Shown one piece after another: positions 1 through 8,113 of a stretch of 53,089 nt of DNA. The position numbers and the translations under genes are program-made. Within the stretch, counting starts at the first letter, position 1; each line of letters begins with the position of its first letter. This stretch comes from Spirochaetota bacterium. GTDB taxonomy: Bacteria > Spirochaetota > Spirochaetia > DTKZ01. The notes under the pieces were generated by a model. The model did no database searches. It was not told the DNA's origin and saw only the letters and a program-made list of their open reading frames with translations. Location of the stretch: assembly GCA_026418195.1 (NCBI GenBank), contig JAOABU010000092.1:1-53089 (forward strand). The letters run 5' to 3'.

Positions 1-290
1 TTCTTTCCTCCTCATCTATCCTCCCCCTTTTCGTCTTTATTCCCTCCTTCCTTAGTATTGATTGTGAGTGTCTTTTTCTAGGTTAAAAAATTTTCTGTTC
101 CACTGGAATAAGTATAATGGAATCAATCTATCCCTTTCAAATCGTATCCGGTTGTTGCTTCTTTGCTTAGGTCAGTGAGCGTTGAGGGGTATGGCGGTTA
201 ACTCCTTTTCAAATCATGTAGAACATGCATATATTCAGTACATTCTCATGTTCTCCTGCATTTCATGCATATAACCGCCTCGCTCCAGTA
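1..290. other. Non-coding stretch with a large palindrome
   Basis: I see no plausible gene here. The only structure is the imperfect palindrome at 193-279, listed separately. It lies just beyond the 3' end of the decayed recombinase on the minus strand. Confidence 0.6.
193..279. repeat. Imperfect palindrome with nested arms, attC-like shape
   Basis: Outer arms GGCGGTTA (193-200) and TAACCGCC (272-279) are perfect complements. Inner arms AGAACATG (220-227) and CATGTTCT (247-254) are also perfect, around a 19-nt loop. The two stems are separated by unpaired stretches. This two-stem fold of about 87 bp, 12 bp beyond the 3' end of a tyrosine recombinase remnant, resembles a folded single-strand recombination site. 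The R-box consensus of integron attC sites is matched only with mismatches, so the recombination role is inference. Confidence 0.45.
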
Positions 291-1153
291 TTATTTCACC
301 CCCCCGTACAGTTCATCCAACGGGCTCCGGATATTACGGATATCTCGGTTGCTTACATGGGTATAGATTTCTGTTGTGCGGGAACTTTTGTGTCCTAAAA
401 GTTCCTGAATGTACCGCAGATCCGTCCCATCCTCCAGTAAATGGGCGGCAAAACTGTGACGCAAGGAATGGATGCTTACCTTCTTTTTAATTCCTGCACG
501 CTCTGCAGCATTGTAAAATATAGCCTGGGCACTTCGAATAGAAAGATGGGTATTGATATCTGCACCGGGGAACAGCTACTCGCGAAGCAGGTGCTGGGAA
601 CGATAGTTCCGGTATTCTTCTGACAGTGTCCGAGAAAGCATGACGAATCGATCTTTTTTTCCTTTCCCCTCCCGGATATGGATCAGGTTACGTTGGAAGT
701 CCAGGTGTTTTACTCTCAAGGTAACCACCTCGCTCACCCGAAGGCCAGTGGAATAGACTGAAACAACGCGCGCAATCCACTGATGATATGGGCCATAGTG
801 CTTCTATCTAGATGACCAGTAATACTCTGAAGCTTCTCCAGATACAGAACGATATCCCCTCTCCTTACCTGCACCGGTGGAATTCCCGTTCGTTGCAGAA
901 ATAAACGTACTTGCCGAACATACGAGATAATTGTCCTTCTATTGTATCCTTTAAGCTTCAGTTCCCGGATCATAGCAGATATAAAGGGCTCTACACTCGG
1001 GTCCGCCCCTGTATCCAGTTTGTGCAGCTTCGAAAATTGTTGCGTCTGCTCCAGTACCTGGGTGCAAGTAAAGTTCCCTGTAGAGTAGAGCTCGTTGAGC
1101 AAAAGATCAATGGTGTGGTGTGTATCCGGGATCGTCCATATCCGTTCTTTCAT
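291..1153 (-). pseudogene. Decayed tyrosine recombinase (XerC/D-like)
   Basis: The N-terminal part (1153 to about 760) encodes a SAM-like core-binding domain containing MIRELKLKGYNRRTI and SYVRQVRLFL. The reading frame then breaks. Catalytic-domain pieces follow in another frame: YSTGLRVSEVV with the first catalytic Arg, GKGKKDR, HSLRHSF with the HxxR box, LLGHKSS with the second His, and TTEIYTHV with the nucleophile Tyr. The segment normally linking the two domains is missing at about 755-770, and an in-frame TAG at 576-578 sits where WLFPG is expected, so it looks like Trp to stop. The last codons read [13 protein letters not shown]. There is no extra helix between the catalytic boxes, so it is not an integron integrase. 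The protein cannot be active as encoded. Confidence 0.8.
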
Positions 1154-1168
1154 GATTACACTTTAAGC

Positions 1169-1462
1169 ATGAAGGAATTCGTATCCCCTTGTGGATTCCT
1201 CTGTGATAGATGCAATTGTTTTCGTACCTTCTGCCAAGGCTGCTATGCTGTGCAAGGTTCGACGTTTTGGGCGAAAGAAGCTATACCCGAAAAAATCTGT
1301 CTTCTCTATGAGTGTGCGATCCTCACCCATACATACAAGAACTGTGGGCAATGTCCAAACCTTCCATGTGAAAAGTTTACGAGTTTAAAAGATCCATCCA
1401 TCACGGAGGAGCAACATCGAATATCGATTCGAGAACGGGTTGCAAGACTGAGAGAATTCTGA
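1169..1462 (+). CDS. DUF3795-type cysteine-rich protein
   Basis: A 97-residue cytoplasmic protein with ten cysteines arranged as CGFLCDRC, FCQGC, CLLYEC and CGQCPNLPC. This order, and the acidic KDPS stretch after the last cluster, match the DUF3795 family, small proteins assumed to bind metal or Fe-S; their function is unknown. The ATG at 1169 was chosen because the Cys-rich domain starts there and a TACACT -10-like box (1157-1162) ends 6 nt upstream. A longer upstream frame would run through the recombinase remnant. It is divergent from that remnant, with 15 bp between the start codons. Confidence 0.7.
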   Translation: MKEFVSPCGFLCDRCNCFRTFCQGCYAVQGSTFWAKEAIPEKICLLYECAILTHTYKNCGQCPNLPCEKFTSLKDPSITEEQHRISIRERVARLREF

Positions 1463-1496
1463 TTTTTGTTCTCTACGATAGAACGTCTTTATATCT

Positions 1497-2666
1497 TTAT
1501 ACTCGAATCGAAATGATCGTCACGTCGTCGGAGTAGTCTTCTTCCTTCTTGTAGTAGCTTTTGAATAGGGTATAGATGTCGCGGTTCAGGTTATCGCTTT
1601 GCTGAAGAGACTGGAGCATCAACTTCACTTCGTCGTCGGCTATTTTGAAGTGTTCTTTTTCGGATTCGATCAGACCATCCGTGAAGAACACGATGGTGTC
1701 CCCTCTTTCCAGGAAAAAACTGTCTTCGGTGTATTGAATCGATGGGTCGAATCCCATGGCGGTGCTTGGGGTATAGACGGAGAGGCATTCGGTACCGCGG
1801 AGAATGTATACGGGTAGATGTCCTGCGTTGGATACGGTGAGTTTCATCAGGTCCAGGTCCAGAATGACTCCAAGGAAGGTGACGAGAACATCCGGTGTAG
1901 TGCTGAGGGATGCGCAGATCCTTGTATTGAGATGATTCACCAAGTCCGAAATCAAGATTTTGGAGGACTTGGTGCATTTTGTTGCATCAGTGGAAAGGAC
2001 CTTCAACATAGCCGTGATGAAGGCGGGTTTGATCCCGTGTCCTGTGACGTCGGCTAGTAGGATCAGCGCTTTATGTTCCCCTAATTTGAAGATGTCGAAG
2101 AAATCGCCGCTGCAGCGGCTGCCTGGCGCCGGTTCATAGGTAACGTCGATCTTGAACCCTTCGAAGCGGGGGAACTCTGAAGCGATGAGGTTCCGCTGAA
2201 ACTCGCTCGCGATTTCGATCTGATTCTGGATTTCTTTCAGGTACGCCTGGTTTCTCTTTCTCAACAAGAATAGTTCATACGCGCTTTTAATCTCTGAAGC
2301 GAGGTGTTCGGCGCTCCAGGGTTTGAAGATCAAGGAGAAGATGGAAGCGGATACGGCCTTCTGTATTTCCGGTAAATCTCCGTACGCAGTGAGAAGCATG
2401 AGAACTACATCCGGGTAATGCGTGTTGATGTACACCAGAAGATCACTCCCCTTGATGCCCGGCATTCGTAAGTCGGATATGACGAGAAACGTCGATTCTT
2501 CGAACTCTTGTAGCTTTTCGATACATTCGTCTGCGGATTGAGCGGTAATGATGTTGAAAGTATGGGGATGGAGACTCAATACGAGTTCCCGTCTTAAGGC
2601 GGACAGAACCTGTGGTTCATCGTCCACGATCAGAATATTCCAATTCTTTGATGGTGTGGATCGCAT
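1497..2666 (-). CDS. Response regulator with PP2C/SpoIIE serine phosphatase output
   Basis: Residues 10-130 form a receiver domain: acidic pair DDE at 15-17, phosphoacceptor D65 in VISDLRMPG, and Lys in IFKPW near 110. A short helical linker follows. Residues about 165-389 form a PP2C/SpoIIE phosphatase with SGDFFDIF, LADVTGHG, FFTDGLIES and the terminal SDDVT metal-binding motif. The layout matches RsbU/RssB-like regulators that dephosphorylate a phosphoserine anti-anti-sigma factor; no such partner lies in the window. The gene is divergent from a histidine kinase 62 bp away, the natural candidate for its phosphodonor. The promoter is TTGACA/TACATT just upstream. Confidence 0.85.
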   Translation of the reverse strand: MRSTPSKNWNILIVDDEPQVLSALRRELVLSLHPHTFNIITAQSADECIEKLQEFEESTFLVISDLRMPGIKGSDLLVYINTHYPDVVLMLLTAYGDLPEIQKAVSASIFSLIFKPWSAEHLASEIKSAYELFLLRKRNQAYLKEIQNQIEIASEFQRNLIASEFPRFEGFKIDVTYEPAPGSRCSGDFFDIFKLGEHKALILLADVTGHGIKPAFITAMLKVLSTDATKCTKSSKILISDLVNHLNTRICASLSTTPDVLVTFLGVILDLDLMKLTVSNAGHLPVYILRGTECLSVYTPSTAMGFDPSIQYTEDSFFLERGDTIVFFTDGLIESEKEHFKIADDEVKLMLQSLQQSDNLNRDIYTLFKSYYKKEEDYSDDVTIISIRV

Positions 2667-2678
2667 TCGTTACGATAT

Positions 2679-2707
2679 AATGTAGTTACCTGGATTGGGG
2701 TTGTCAA
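2679..2707 (-). promoter_or_regulatory. Promoter of the PP2C response regulator
   Basis: Reading the minus strand, TTGACA (2707-2702), a 17-nt spacer, then TACATT (2684-2679). Transcription would start about 5 nt before the ATG at 2666, so almost no leader. The same bases hold TTGTCA on the plus strand ahead of the kinase gene, so the two genes may share control. Confidence 0.6.
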
Positions 2708-2728
2708 CTTTTTTATTGAGGAGGTTAT

Positions 2729-4588
2729 TTGGATTATCTCGTATTCTCCTTCCTTTCACCTATAGCGACCGTTCTTCTCCTGGTTACGTTCCTCTCCATC
2801 TGGCGGTTCAGGCACATACTCCAAGGGAGAACGCTCCTATGGTATCTGGGGCTGGTGGTGGCTCTCCTTCTCTCGAACACGGCGGAACTTTTTTCCAGTA
2901 CCCGCGAGGGAACCTTATTCTGGGGTAGGATGCAACACGTGTTTCTCGCCTTTGTCCCGGTGGCATGGGTAGCTTTCTCCCTGCGGTATGCGGGGTTTGA
3001 TCATCTTGTTTCATTCAAAAAATTGTACCCCATCACCATCGTTCCTTTTCTCACCGTGTTCATCGTGCTCACCAATGGCACGTACCACCGGTTCTTCTGG
3101 AAAGAAGTCCTTTTCTTCCAGGTAGAAGGATTCTTGACGTTCAAAGCGCAGTACGGTCCGTTCTTTTGGATCTATGGAGCGTACACGTATCTACTGATCT
3201 ATGCGGGAGTGTTTCTGATTCTCCGCTCGTACTTGGGGAGTAAGAAGACCTACCGTAACCAATCCCTCTGGGTGGTTCATGGGGTACTCTTCCCGATCCC
3301 GTTCAACCTCATCTACGTATTCCGGCTTTTGCCTTTCTTGAGGAAGGATTTCACCTCTGTATCCTTCGCCCTGGCGGGAATTTGTTTTTTCATCGGAGTA
3401 TTCAAACATCACCTTTTACGGGTGGTACCCATCGCGAGGAACACCATCGTGGAGGATATGGACCGAGCGATCCTGGTAGTGGATAAGGATCGATGCATCG
3501 TGGATTTCAACCGGAGGGCTCGGAAACTCTTTGCCCTGGAGGACAGGGATTTGGGTGCGATGCTCTGCACCCATCCCATCCTGTCTACGTGGATCCCGCA
3601 GCAAATCCTCCAGAACCCCATCCTCTGGGAAACCTGTTTCGAACGCAAGTACGGGGATGAATACTACGGTATTTCCATCGATCCCGTGCGCAACTCGTCG
3701 GGAACCACGGTTGGTACCTTGATCACCTTCTCGAATATCACGGATCGTGTAACGTATATAAAAGAGAAAATGAAGCTGTTGAAGGAATTGGAACGGATCA
3801 ATCAAGAGTTGAAAACGGTTCAACTACAACTACTCCAGCAGGAAAAACTAGCGGCCATTGGCCAGCTGGCAGCAGGCATTGCCCATGAAATCAACAATCC
3901 TCTGGCATACCTGAAGAGCAATTTTTATGTGATCAGACAGTATCTGGAACGGATTCGGGAATTGCAAGGAAAGCAAGAACGGTTCGGAGCTTTGCTCGAT
4001 GAGGCACGGCGAACGTTATCGGAATCGGAGGAAGGGTTCCATCGGATCACGAACATCATTCGAGATCTGTTGACTTTTTCAAGAAGGAGTTTGGAGGATG
4101 AAGTTAAACCGTACGACCTGAACGAGGGTGTGGAGACTGCACTCCGATTAGCTTCCAGTGAATACAAGCATTCCATCGTGGTGGAGAGAGAAAAAACGGA
4201 ACTCCCTCTCGTTCCTTGCCGGGGGGAAGAAATCAATCAGGTGATCCTGATCCTCCTTTCCAATGCCATACACGCGGTGCAGGAAGGGTTGGAACGAAAC
4301 CTGATTCAAAAGGGAGAGGGAAAGATTGTTGTACGGACAAGAACAGTAGACAAAGGAGTCCTGTTCGAAATCGAGAACAATGGTCCGCCGATCCCTGAGA
4401 ACCACCGATCCAGGCTCTTTGAACCTTTCTTCACCACGAAGCCCGAAGGGAAGGGAACAGGGTTAGGCCTCAGCATCGCGCGGGAAATCATCGTGAATCG
4501 ACACGGAGGGAATCTTACGTTCGAAAGTGGAAAGACTACCAAGTTTCGGTTCGTATTGCCGATGATAGGAGCGAACTATGCTCAATAG
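2729..4588 (+). CDS. 7TM-PAS sensor histidine kinase
   Basis: A 619-residue membrane kinase. Residues 1-220 hold about seven hydrophobic helices, like the 7TM N-terminal region of bacterial sensor kinases. A PAS-like domain follows (about 225-335; ILVVDKDRCIVDFN). HisKA has H386 in GIAHEINNPL. The ATPase domain has an N box (LLSNAIHA), ENNGPP, the F box FEPFFTTKPEG and the G2 box GTGLGLS. TTG at 2729 is used because GAGGAGG precedes it and the first helix begins there; no ATG fits better. It is divergent from the PP2C response regulator and probably phosphorylates it. The downstream hydrolase overlaps its last 11 bases. Confidence 0.85.
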   Translation: MDYLVFSFLSPIATVLLLVTFLSIWRFRHILQGRTLLWYLGLVVALLLSNTAELFSSTREGTLFWGRMQHVFLAFVPVAWVAFSLRYAGFDHLVSFKKLYPITIVPFLTVFIVLTNGTYHRFFWKEVLFFQVEGFLTFKAQYGPFFWIYGAYTYLLIYAGVFLILRSYLGSKKTYRNQSLWVVHGVLFPIPFNLIYVFRLLPFLRKDFTSVSFALAGICFFIGVFKHHLLRVVPIARNTIVEDMDRAILVVDKDRCIVDFNRRARKLFALEDRDLGAMLCTHPILSTWIPQQILQNPILWETCFERKYGDEYYGISIDPVRNSSGTTVGTLITFSNITDRVTYIKEKMKLLKELERINQELKTVQLQLLQQEKLAAIGQLAAGIAHEINNPLAYLKSNFYVIRQYLERIRELQGKQERFGALLDEARRTLSESEEGFHRITNIIRDLLTFSRRSLEDEVKPYDLNEGVETALRLASSEYKHSIVVEREKTELPLVPCRGEEINQVILILLSNAIHAVQEGLERNLIQKGEGKIVVRTRTVDKGVLFEIENNGPPIPENHRSRLFEPFFTTKPEGKGTGLGLSIAREIIVNRHGGNLTFESGKTTKFRFVLPMIGANYAQ

Positions 4589-5717
4589 AACGAAATCCTT
4601 TCGGGAGAAGGTGGATCTCGACAAAGGATTCCCAAATCTTCTATCCTCCATTTCCAGGTACCCCTGCGGGAAAACAATCGAGAAACGAGGCGCTGAACAA
4701 GGTGGTAGCTCCCAGCGGGTGACTCCTGTCTGGATCGTATGCGGTTTTATCGCCCTCATGGTACTTTTGGGGGTTGGACCTATAGGAGCAGATCAAGGAA
4801 TGACGAATCCCTTCAAGGACGTGACGAGCAAAGATCTTGTGAAGGATGTGATCGAGCACCCTGCGTTCAAGGGGTTTGGTCGACTGCTCTTTCCGTGGGA
4901 CGATCGGGAGTATGATCCGAATCTGACCATGCAGCAGGTACGTTTTCTGTTGCCTTTCCATACCCATGTCCATGTGGGCATCGTGATCGAATCGCTGAAT
5001 CGGATGATAGCGGATGTCCGAGCGGGGAACTCTGTGTTCTATCGATTCTACACGGCACGGGATATGCAGGAAGATCCTTCTAAGCACCACTCGGGACTCT
5101 TTTTCTTTCGGGGGAACCCCCGAGCTCCCTTTGCGGTCGTCTGTCCGGGAGGAGGGTTCCTGTACGTCGGCTCTTTGCACGAAGGGTTCCCCTACGCGCA
5201 CGCGATCAGCCGGAAGGGCTACAACGCCTTCGTGCTGAAGTATCGGACGGGGAGTGAGCGAAAAGCGACAGAGGACCTGGCAGCGGCCCTTTCCTATATC
5301 ATAAGGAACTCGGAGGCTTTTTCTGTAGCAAGGGATTCCTATTCCCTCTGGGGTAGTTCTGCGGGAGCGAGGATGGTGGCGAATATTGGGACTCGAGGAG
5401 TGCAATACTTTGGAGGGGATCCAATTCACAAACCCGCGACAATCGTAATGGCCTATACGGGTCATACAGAGTATTCGGCACAGGATCCTCCTACCTTTGC
5501 TGTGGTGGGAGAGAACGATCGGATTGCCTATCCGGTAACCATGGAAGGGCGTATCCGGGGGATGCAAGAGATTGGCATCGATGCGACACTACGAATCTAT
5601 CCGGGTTTAGGACATGGGTTTGGACTTGGAATTGGCACTCCTGCAGAAGGCTGGATAGAGGAGGCCATTAGGTTCTGGGAAACGCACATGACTGGTACGC
5701 TTCGACCTGGAAAGTGA
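4578..5717 (+). CDS. Exported or membrane-anchored alpha/beta hydrolase (esterase-like)
   Basis: A basic N-terminus is followed by a hydrophobic segment (about residues 51-68, then a possible cut after GADQG), so the enzyme faces the outside. The alpha/beta hydrolase core has the oxyanion stretch CPGGGF, nucleophile S261 in the elbow GSSAG, acid D in GENDR and catalytic His in GLGHGFG. Overall it resembles acetyl-xylan esterase or BD-FAE type deacylases. The start at 4578 overlaps the kinase by 11 bp. A GTG at 4719, just before the hydrophobic segment, would give a more ordinary signal peptide. The substrate is unknown. Position behind the kinase suggests co-transcription. Confidence 0.7.
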   Translation: MLNRTKSFREKVDLDKGFPNLLSSISRYPCGKTIEKRGAEQGGSSQRVTPVWIVCGFIALMVLLGVGPIGADQGMTNPFKDVTSKDLVKDVIEHPAFKGFGRLLFPWDDREYDPNLTMQQVRFLLPFHTHVHVGIVIESLNRMIADVRAGNSVFYRFYTARDMQEDPSKHHSGLFFFRGNPRAPFAVVCPGGGFLYVGSLHEGFPYAHAISRKGYNAFVLKYRTGSERKATEDLAAALSYIIRNSEAFSVARDSYSLWGSSAGARMVANIGTRGVQYFGGDPIHKPATIVMAYTGHTEYSAQDPPTFAVVGENDRIAYPVTMEGRIRGMQEIGIDATLRIYPGLGHGFGLGIGTPAEGWIEEAIRFWETHMTGTLRPGK

Positions 5718-5922
5718 ATCCGTCCCGAAGTATTTTGAATCCATCGGTAATGAATTTCTTGTCTAATTCTCCAAATGCAGAGCGCGAAATTAACTTTGCG
5801 TATTCCTATAAGATCTCGTCCCTGACCGTGGTGACATAATTTATCCGTATACATCGAACGATTTTGTTGGTATACTGTCTAAATACATTACCTATACGTT
5901 CTGTGCCTTACTAACATCCTTC

Positions 5923-5952
5923 CACCTCATAGAACCTGTAGGCTATGAGGTG
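5923..5952 (+). promoter_or_regulatory. RNA hairpin hiding a Shine-Dalgarno
   Basis: CACCTCATAG (5923-5932) and CTATGAGGTG (5943-5952) are perfect 10-bp complements around a 10-nt loop. The 3' arm carries GAGGTG, the only ribosome-binding sequence before the ATG at 5956, and the 5' arm is its exact anti-SD. As RNA, the stem would block initiation of the radical SAM operon unless melted by temperature, a ligand or a protein. There is no U-tract, so it is not a terminator. Confidence 0.55.
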
Positions 5953-5955
5953 CTT

Positions 5956-7155
5956 ATGTGCAAGAAAACCAGAATGATCTTTCCCCAATTAGTGAAGTCC
6001 TTCCTATCCAATTATTGCATCCTGAAGGTGAAACCTACATTGAGTCTATTCCTCCTGCGGTACCTGCGGAAGTTTCGGGTAATGAACCTCGGGGGTACCT
6101 TGATCCTCCATTCCCATCTTCCCCCTTTGAACAGTAAGGCGTATACCCGGTTCGTGAAAGAACACTTGTTAGGAAAGACGGAGGGGCCTTCCCATGCGCA
6201 GATCGGGTTGACCAACGCTTGCCCACAGAACTGCAGATACTGTTACAATAAGAATCGAAAGGGCACGCCGATGGATACCGAAACGATCATCCGCTTGATC
6301 CGGGACTTGAAAGAGATGGGGATGATCTGGCTCGGATTTACTGGTGGCGAACCCCTCCTAAACAAAGAAATCGTAAGGATCACGGAGAGTGCCGGAACAA
6401 CTGTGGCATTGAAGTTGTTCACCACAGGTTGCACGTTGACGCGAGAACTTGCAAAGGACTTGCAAAGGGCGGGATTGCAGTACGTGAGTATAAGTCTGGA
6501 TCACTGGGAGGAAAGGAAACACGATGAAGCGCGGGGGTACTCCGGCGCCTTTCGGACAGCTTTAAAAGCGATCGAACTATTCAAGGAAACGACTGATCTA
6601 CATGTGAGTGTATCTTCGGTGATATCCTGGGAAATGATCCATAGTGGGCAGGTGGAGGAGTTTTTACAATTCCTCATCCGGTTGAATGTTCAGGAAGCCT
6701 GGTTGAGCGAGGTGAAACCGGCTGTCCCTGTGTATTGGGACCCTAAAACGCTATTTACCGAGGCAGACCGACGGTACCTGTGCGGACTTCAGGACAGATA
6801 CAACAAAGATCATAAAATCACGGTCAATTATCTCGGTCATTTCGAGGGAAGAGAGAATTTTGGTTGCAACGCGGGGCACAAGATGGTGTACATAGACGCG
6901 TTCGGAGAGGTGAGTCCTTGCGTGTTCACCCCCATGACCTTCGGGAACGTGCAGGAAACTCCGGTGAAAGAGCTTTTTCATCGTATGAAACAACAGTTCC
7001 CCTCGGAGGAAAGCTGCTTCATCCATCGGAACTATCCATTGTTTCAAAAGTACATGCATGGAGGAGCCATCGTTACCGAAGAAGATTCCTATGCGTTGAT
7101 GCGGGAAGTTCGGTTCGGCCCGTTCTCCCAGTTTTCCAAATTGTATTACGGATGA
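5956..7155 (+). CDS. Radical SAM protein with SPASM-like C-terminus
   Basis: A 399-residue enzyme. CPQNCRYC at about residues 89-96 is the CxxxCxxC motif that binds the SAM-cleaving [4Fe-4S] cluster. FTGGEPLL is the GGE motif contacting SAM. The C-terminal region has FGCNAG, VSPC and CFI, like auxiliary-cluster (SPASM-type) domains of enzymes that modify peptides or cofactors. ATG 5956 was chosen; a GTG at 5950 lies inside the hairpin arm. It opens a four-gene operon with ATGA or near-ATGA junctions. Its substrate cannot be read from the sequence; no small precursor peptide gene is visible nearby. Confidence 0.75.
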   Translation: MCKKTRMIFPQLVKSFLSNYCILKVKPTLSLFLLRYLRKFRVMNLGGTLILHSHLPPLNSKAYTRFVKEHLLGKTEGPSHAQIGLTNACPQNCRYCYNKNRKGTPMDTETIIRLIRDLKEMGMIWLGFTGGEPLLNKEIVRITESAGTTVALKLFTTGCTLTRELAKDLQRAGLQYVSISLDHWEERKHDEARGYSGAFRTALKAIELFKETTDLHVSVSSVISWEMIHSGQVEEFLQFLIRLNVQEAWLSEVKPAVPVYWDPKTLFTEADRRYLCGLQDRYNKDHKITVNYLGHFEGRENFGCNAGHKMVYIDAFGEVSPCVFTPMTFGNVQETPVKELFHRMKQQFPSEESCFIHRNYPLFQKYMHGGAIVTEEDSYALMREVRFGPFSQFSKLYYG

Positions 7156-7166
7156 AAGGAACAGGA

Positions 7167-7571
7167 ATGAAAGCGTATCGAATCGTTTCGTTAGGGATGG
7201 CGATCCTCTTCGCCCTTGTTGGGGGTGTGTTTCTTATCTTCCCAGGCAAAGTGCTGGAATTATTCAATTTGCTATCCCATCGTATCAGCATGGAGCCTGC
7301 ACCCGTCATAGGTTCTTCCTTCTATCTCATCCTCGCTGTTTCTTACATGTACCTAGTAACTCTTCTGGCTTTCCGCATGTACCAATATCCAGAGGATCCT
7401 TCCTTTCCCCTGTTTTTGATGCACGCTAAGCTGGTAAGCGCGGTGGTGTCCTTTGGATTCTTCATCCTAAGGCAATCCTATTTAATCTTCCTAGTGAATG
7501 GCCTCGTGGATGGTGCGATCGGCCTCTTTACCTTGTATCTCTACCGTATCGTACGGAAGAAAGGATCATGA
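7167..7571 (+). CDS. Small four-helix membrane protein
   Basis: A 134-residue protein of about four transmembrane helices (roughly residues 5-27, 48-70, 82-100, 105-125) with a basic C-terminal tail (RKKGS). I do not recognise the family. ATG 7167 is preceded by AAAGGA at good spacing. An ATG at 7152 overlapping the previous stop is possible but has no ribosome-binding site. It lies between the radical SAM enzyme and the ATC-hydrolase-like protein, overlapping the latter by 4 bp, so it probably anchors or serves that pathway. Confidence 0.6.
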   Translation: MKAYRIVSLGMAILFALVGGVFLIFPGKVLELFNLLSHRISMEPAPVIGSSFYLILAVSYMYLVTLLAFRMYQYPEDPSFPLFLMHAKLVSAVVSFGFFILRQSYLIFLVNGLVDGAIGLFTLYLYRIVRKKGS

Positions 7572-8113
7572 AGCCGATACTGTTCCTGTGCCGATGGTAC
7601 ATTCCTGTATGTTTCAAGAAACGGAAGCTTCGAGAATTGTTCGAACTTACGGCGGACGCGTTTCAGTGTGAACTACCTCCCCTTCGAAGTTTTGGGTACG
7701 AGGAGTGCTTGCAGGAATATGCCCGGTTCAGTGCCATCAACGCAGGGGAGGTGCTAACGCGACCGGCTGAGATCGAGTCGATAAAATCTAGATTGTACCG
7801 AAACGCTTTCCAAATGGGGGAATCCCTCAGAAAGAGTCTCGGGATAAAGAAGATGAACGATCTTTTATGGGTTAGTAAGATCCTGTACCGAATTCTCCGG
7901 ATCCAGTGCACGACGAATCAACAAGGTGAATGGATCATCAAAAAATGTTTCTTCAGTTCTTACTATTCACCGGGGGTGTGTCGCATTCTTTCCTCGCTAG
8001 ACGAGGGAATGGCAGCCGGACTTTCGGGCGGGGGGAGGCTCACGTTTCACGAGCGGATCACCGATGGGGAGCCCTGTTGCCGAGCGACCTTCCAAAGGGC
8101 GGGTGAAGCATGA
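7568..8113 (+). CDS. ATC-hydrolase-like cysteine protein
   Basis: A 181-residue soluble protein. The C-terminal half has spaced cysteines and a GGGRLTFHERITDGEPCC segment. This pattern recalls L-2-amino-thiazoline-4-carboxylic acid hydrolase-like proteins, a poorly characterised family often found beside redox or radical enzymes. The resemblance is from memory of the pattern and is tentative. ATGA overlaps at both ends tie it to its neighbours, implying coupled translation and a shared pathway. Confidence 0.5.
   Translation: MKPILFLCRWYIPVCFKKRKLRELFELTADAFQCELPPLRSFGYEECLQEYARFSAINAGEVLTRPAEIESIKSRLYRNAFQMGESLRKSLGIKKMNDLLWVSKILYRILRIQCTTNQQGEWIIKKCFFSSYYSPGVCRILSSLDEGMAAGLSGGGRLTFHERITDGEPCCRATFQRAGEA

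Noticed and set aside
291-1153. Integron integrase (IntI)
   Set aside because: The C-terminus resembles IntI (IRSPLD) and a palindrome lies beside it, but the diagnostic extra helix between catalytic boxes is absent and the gene is broken.
5871-5876. TATACT as a -10 box for the radical SAM operon
   Set aside because: No acceptable -35 lies 16-18 nt upstream, so the promoter position remains unknown.
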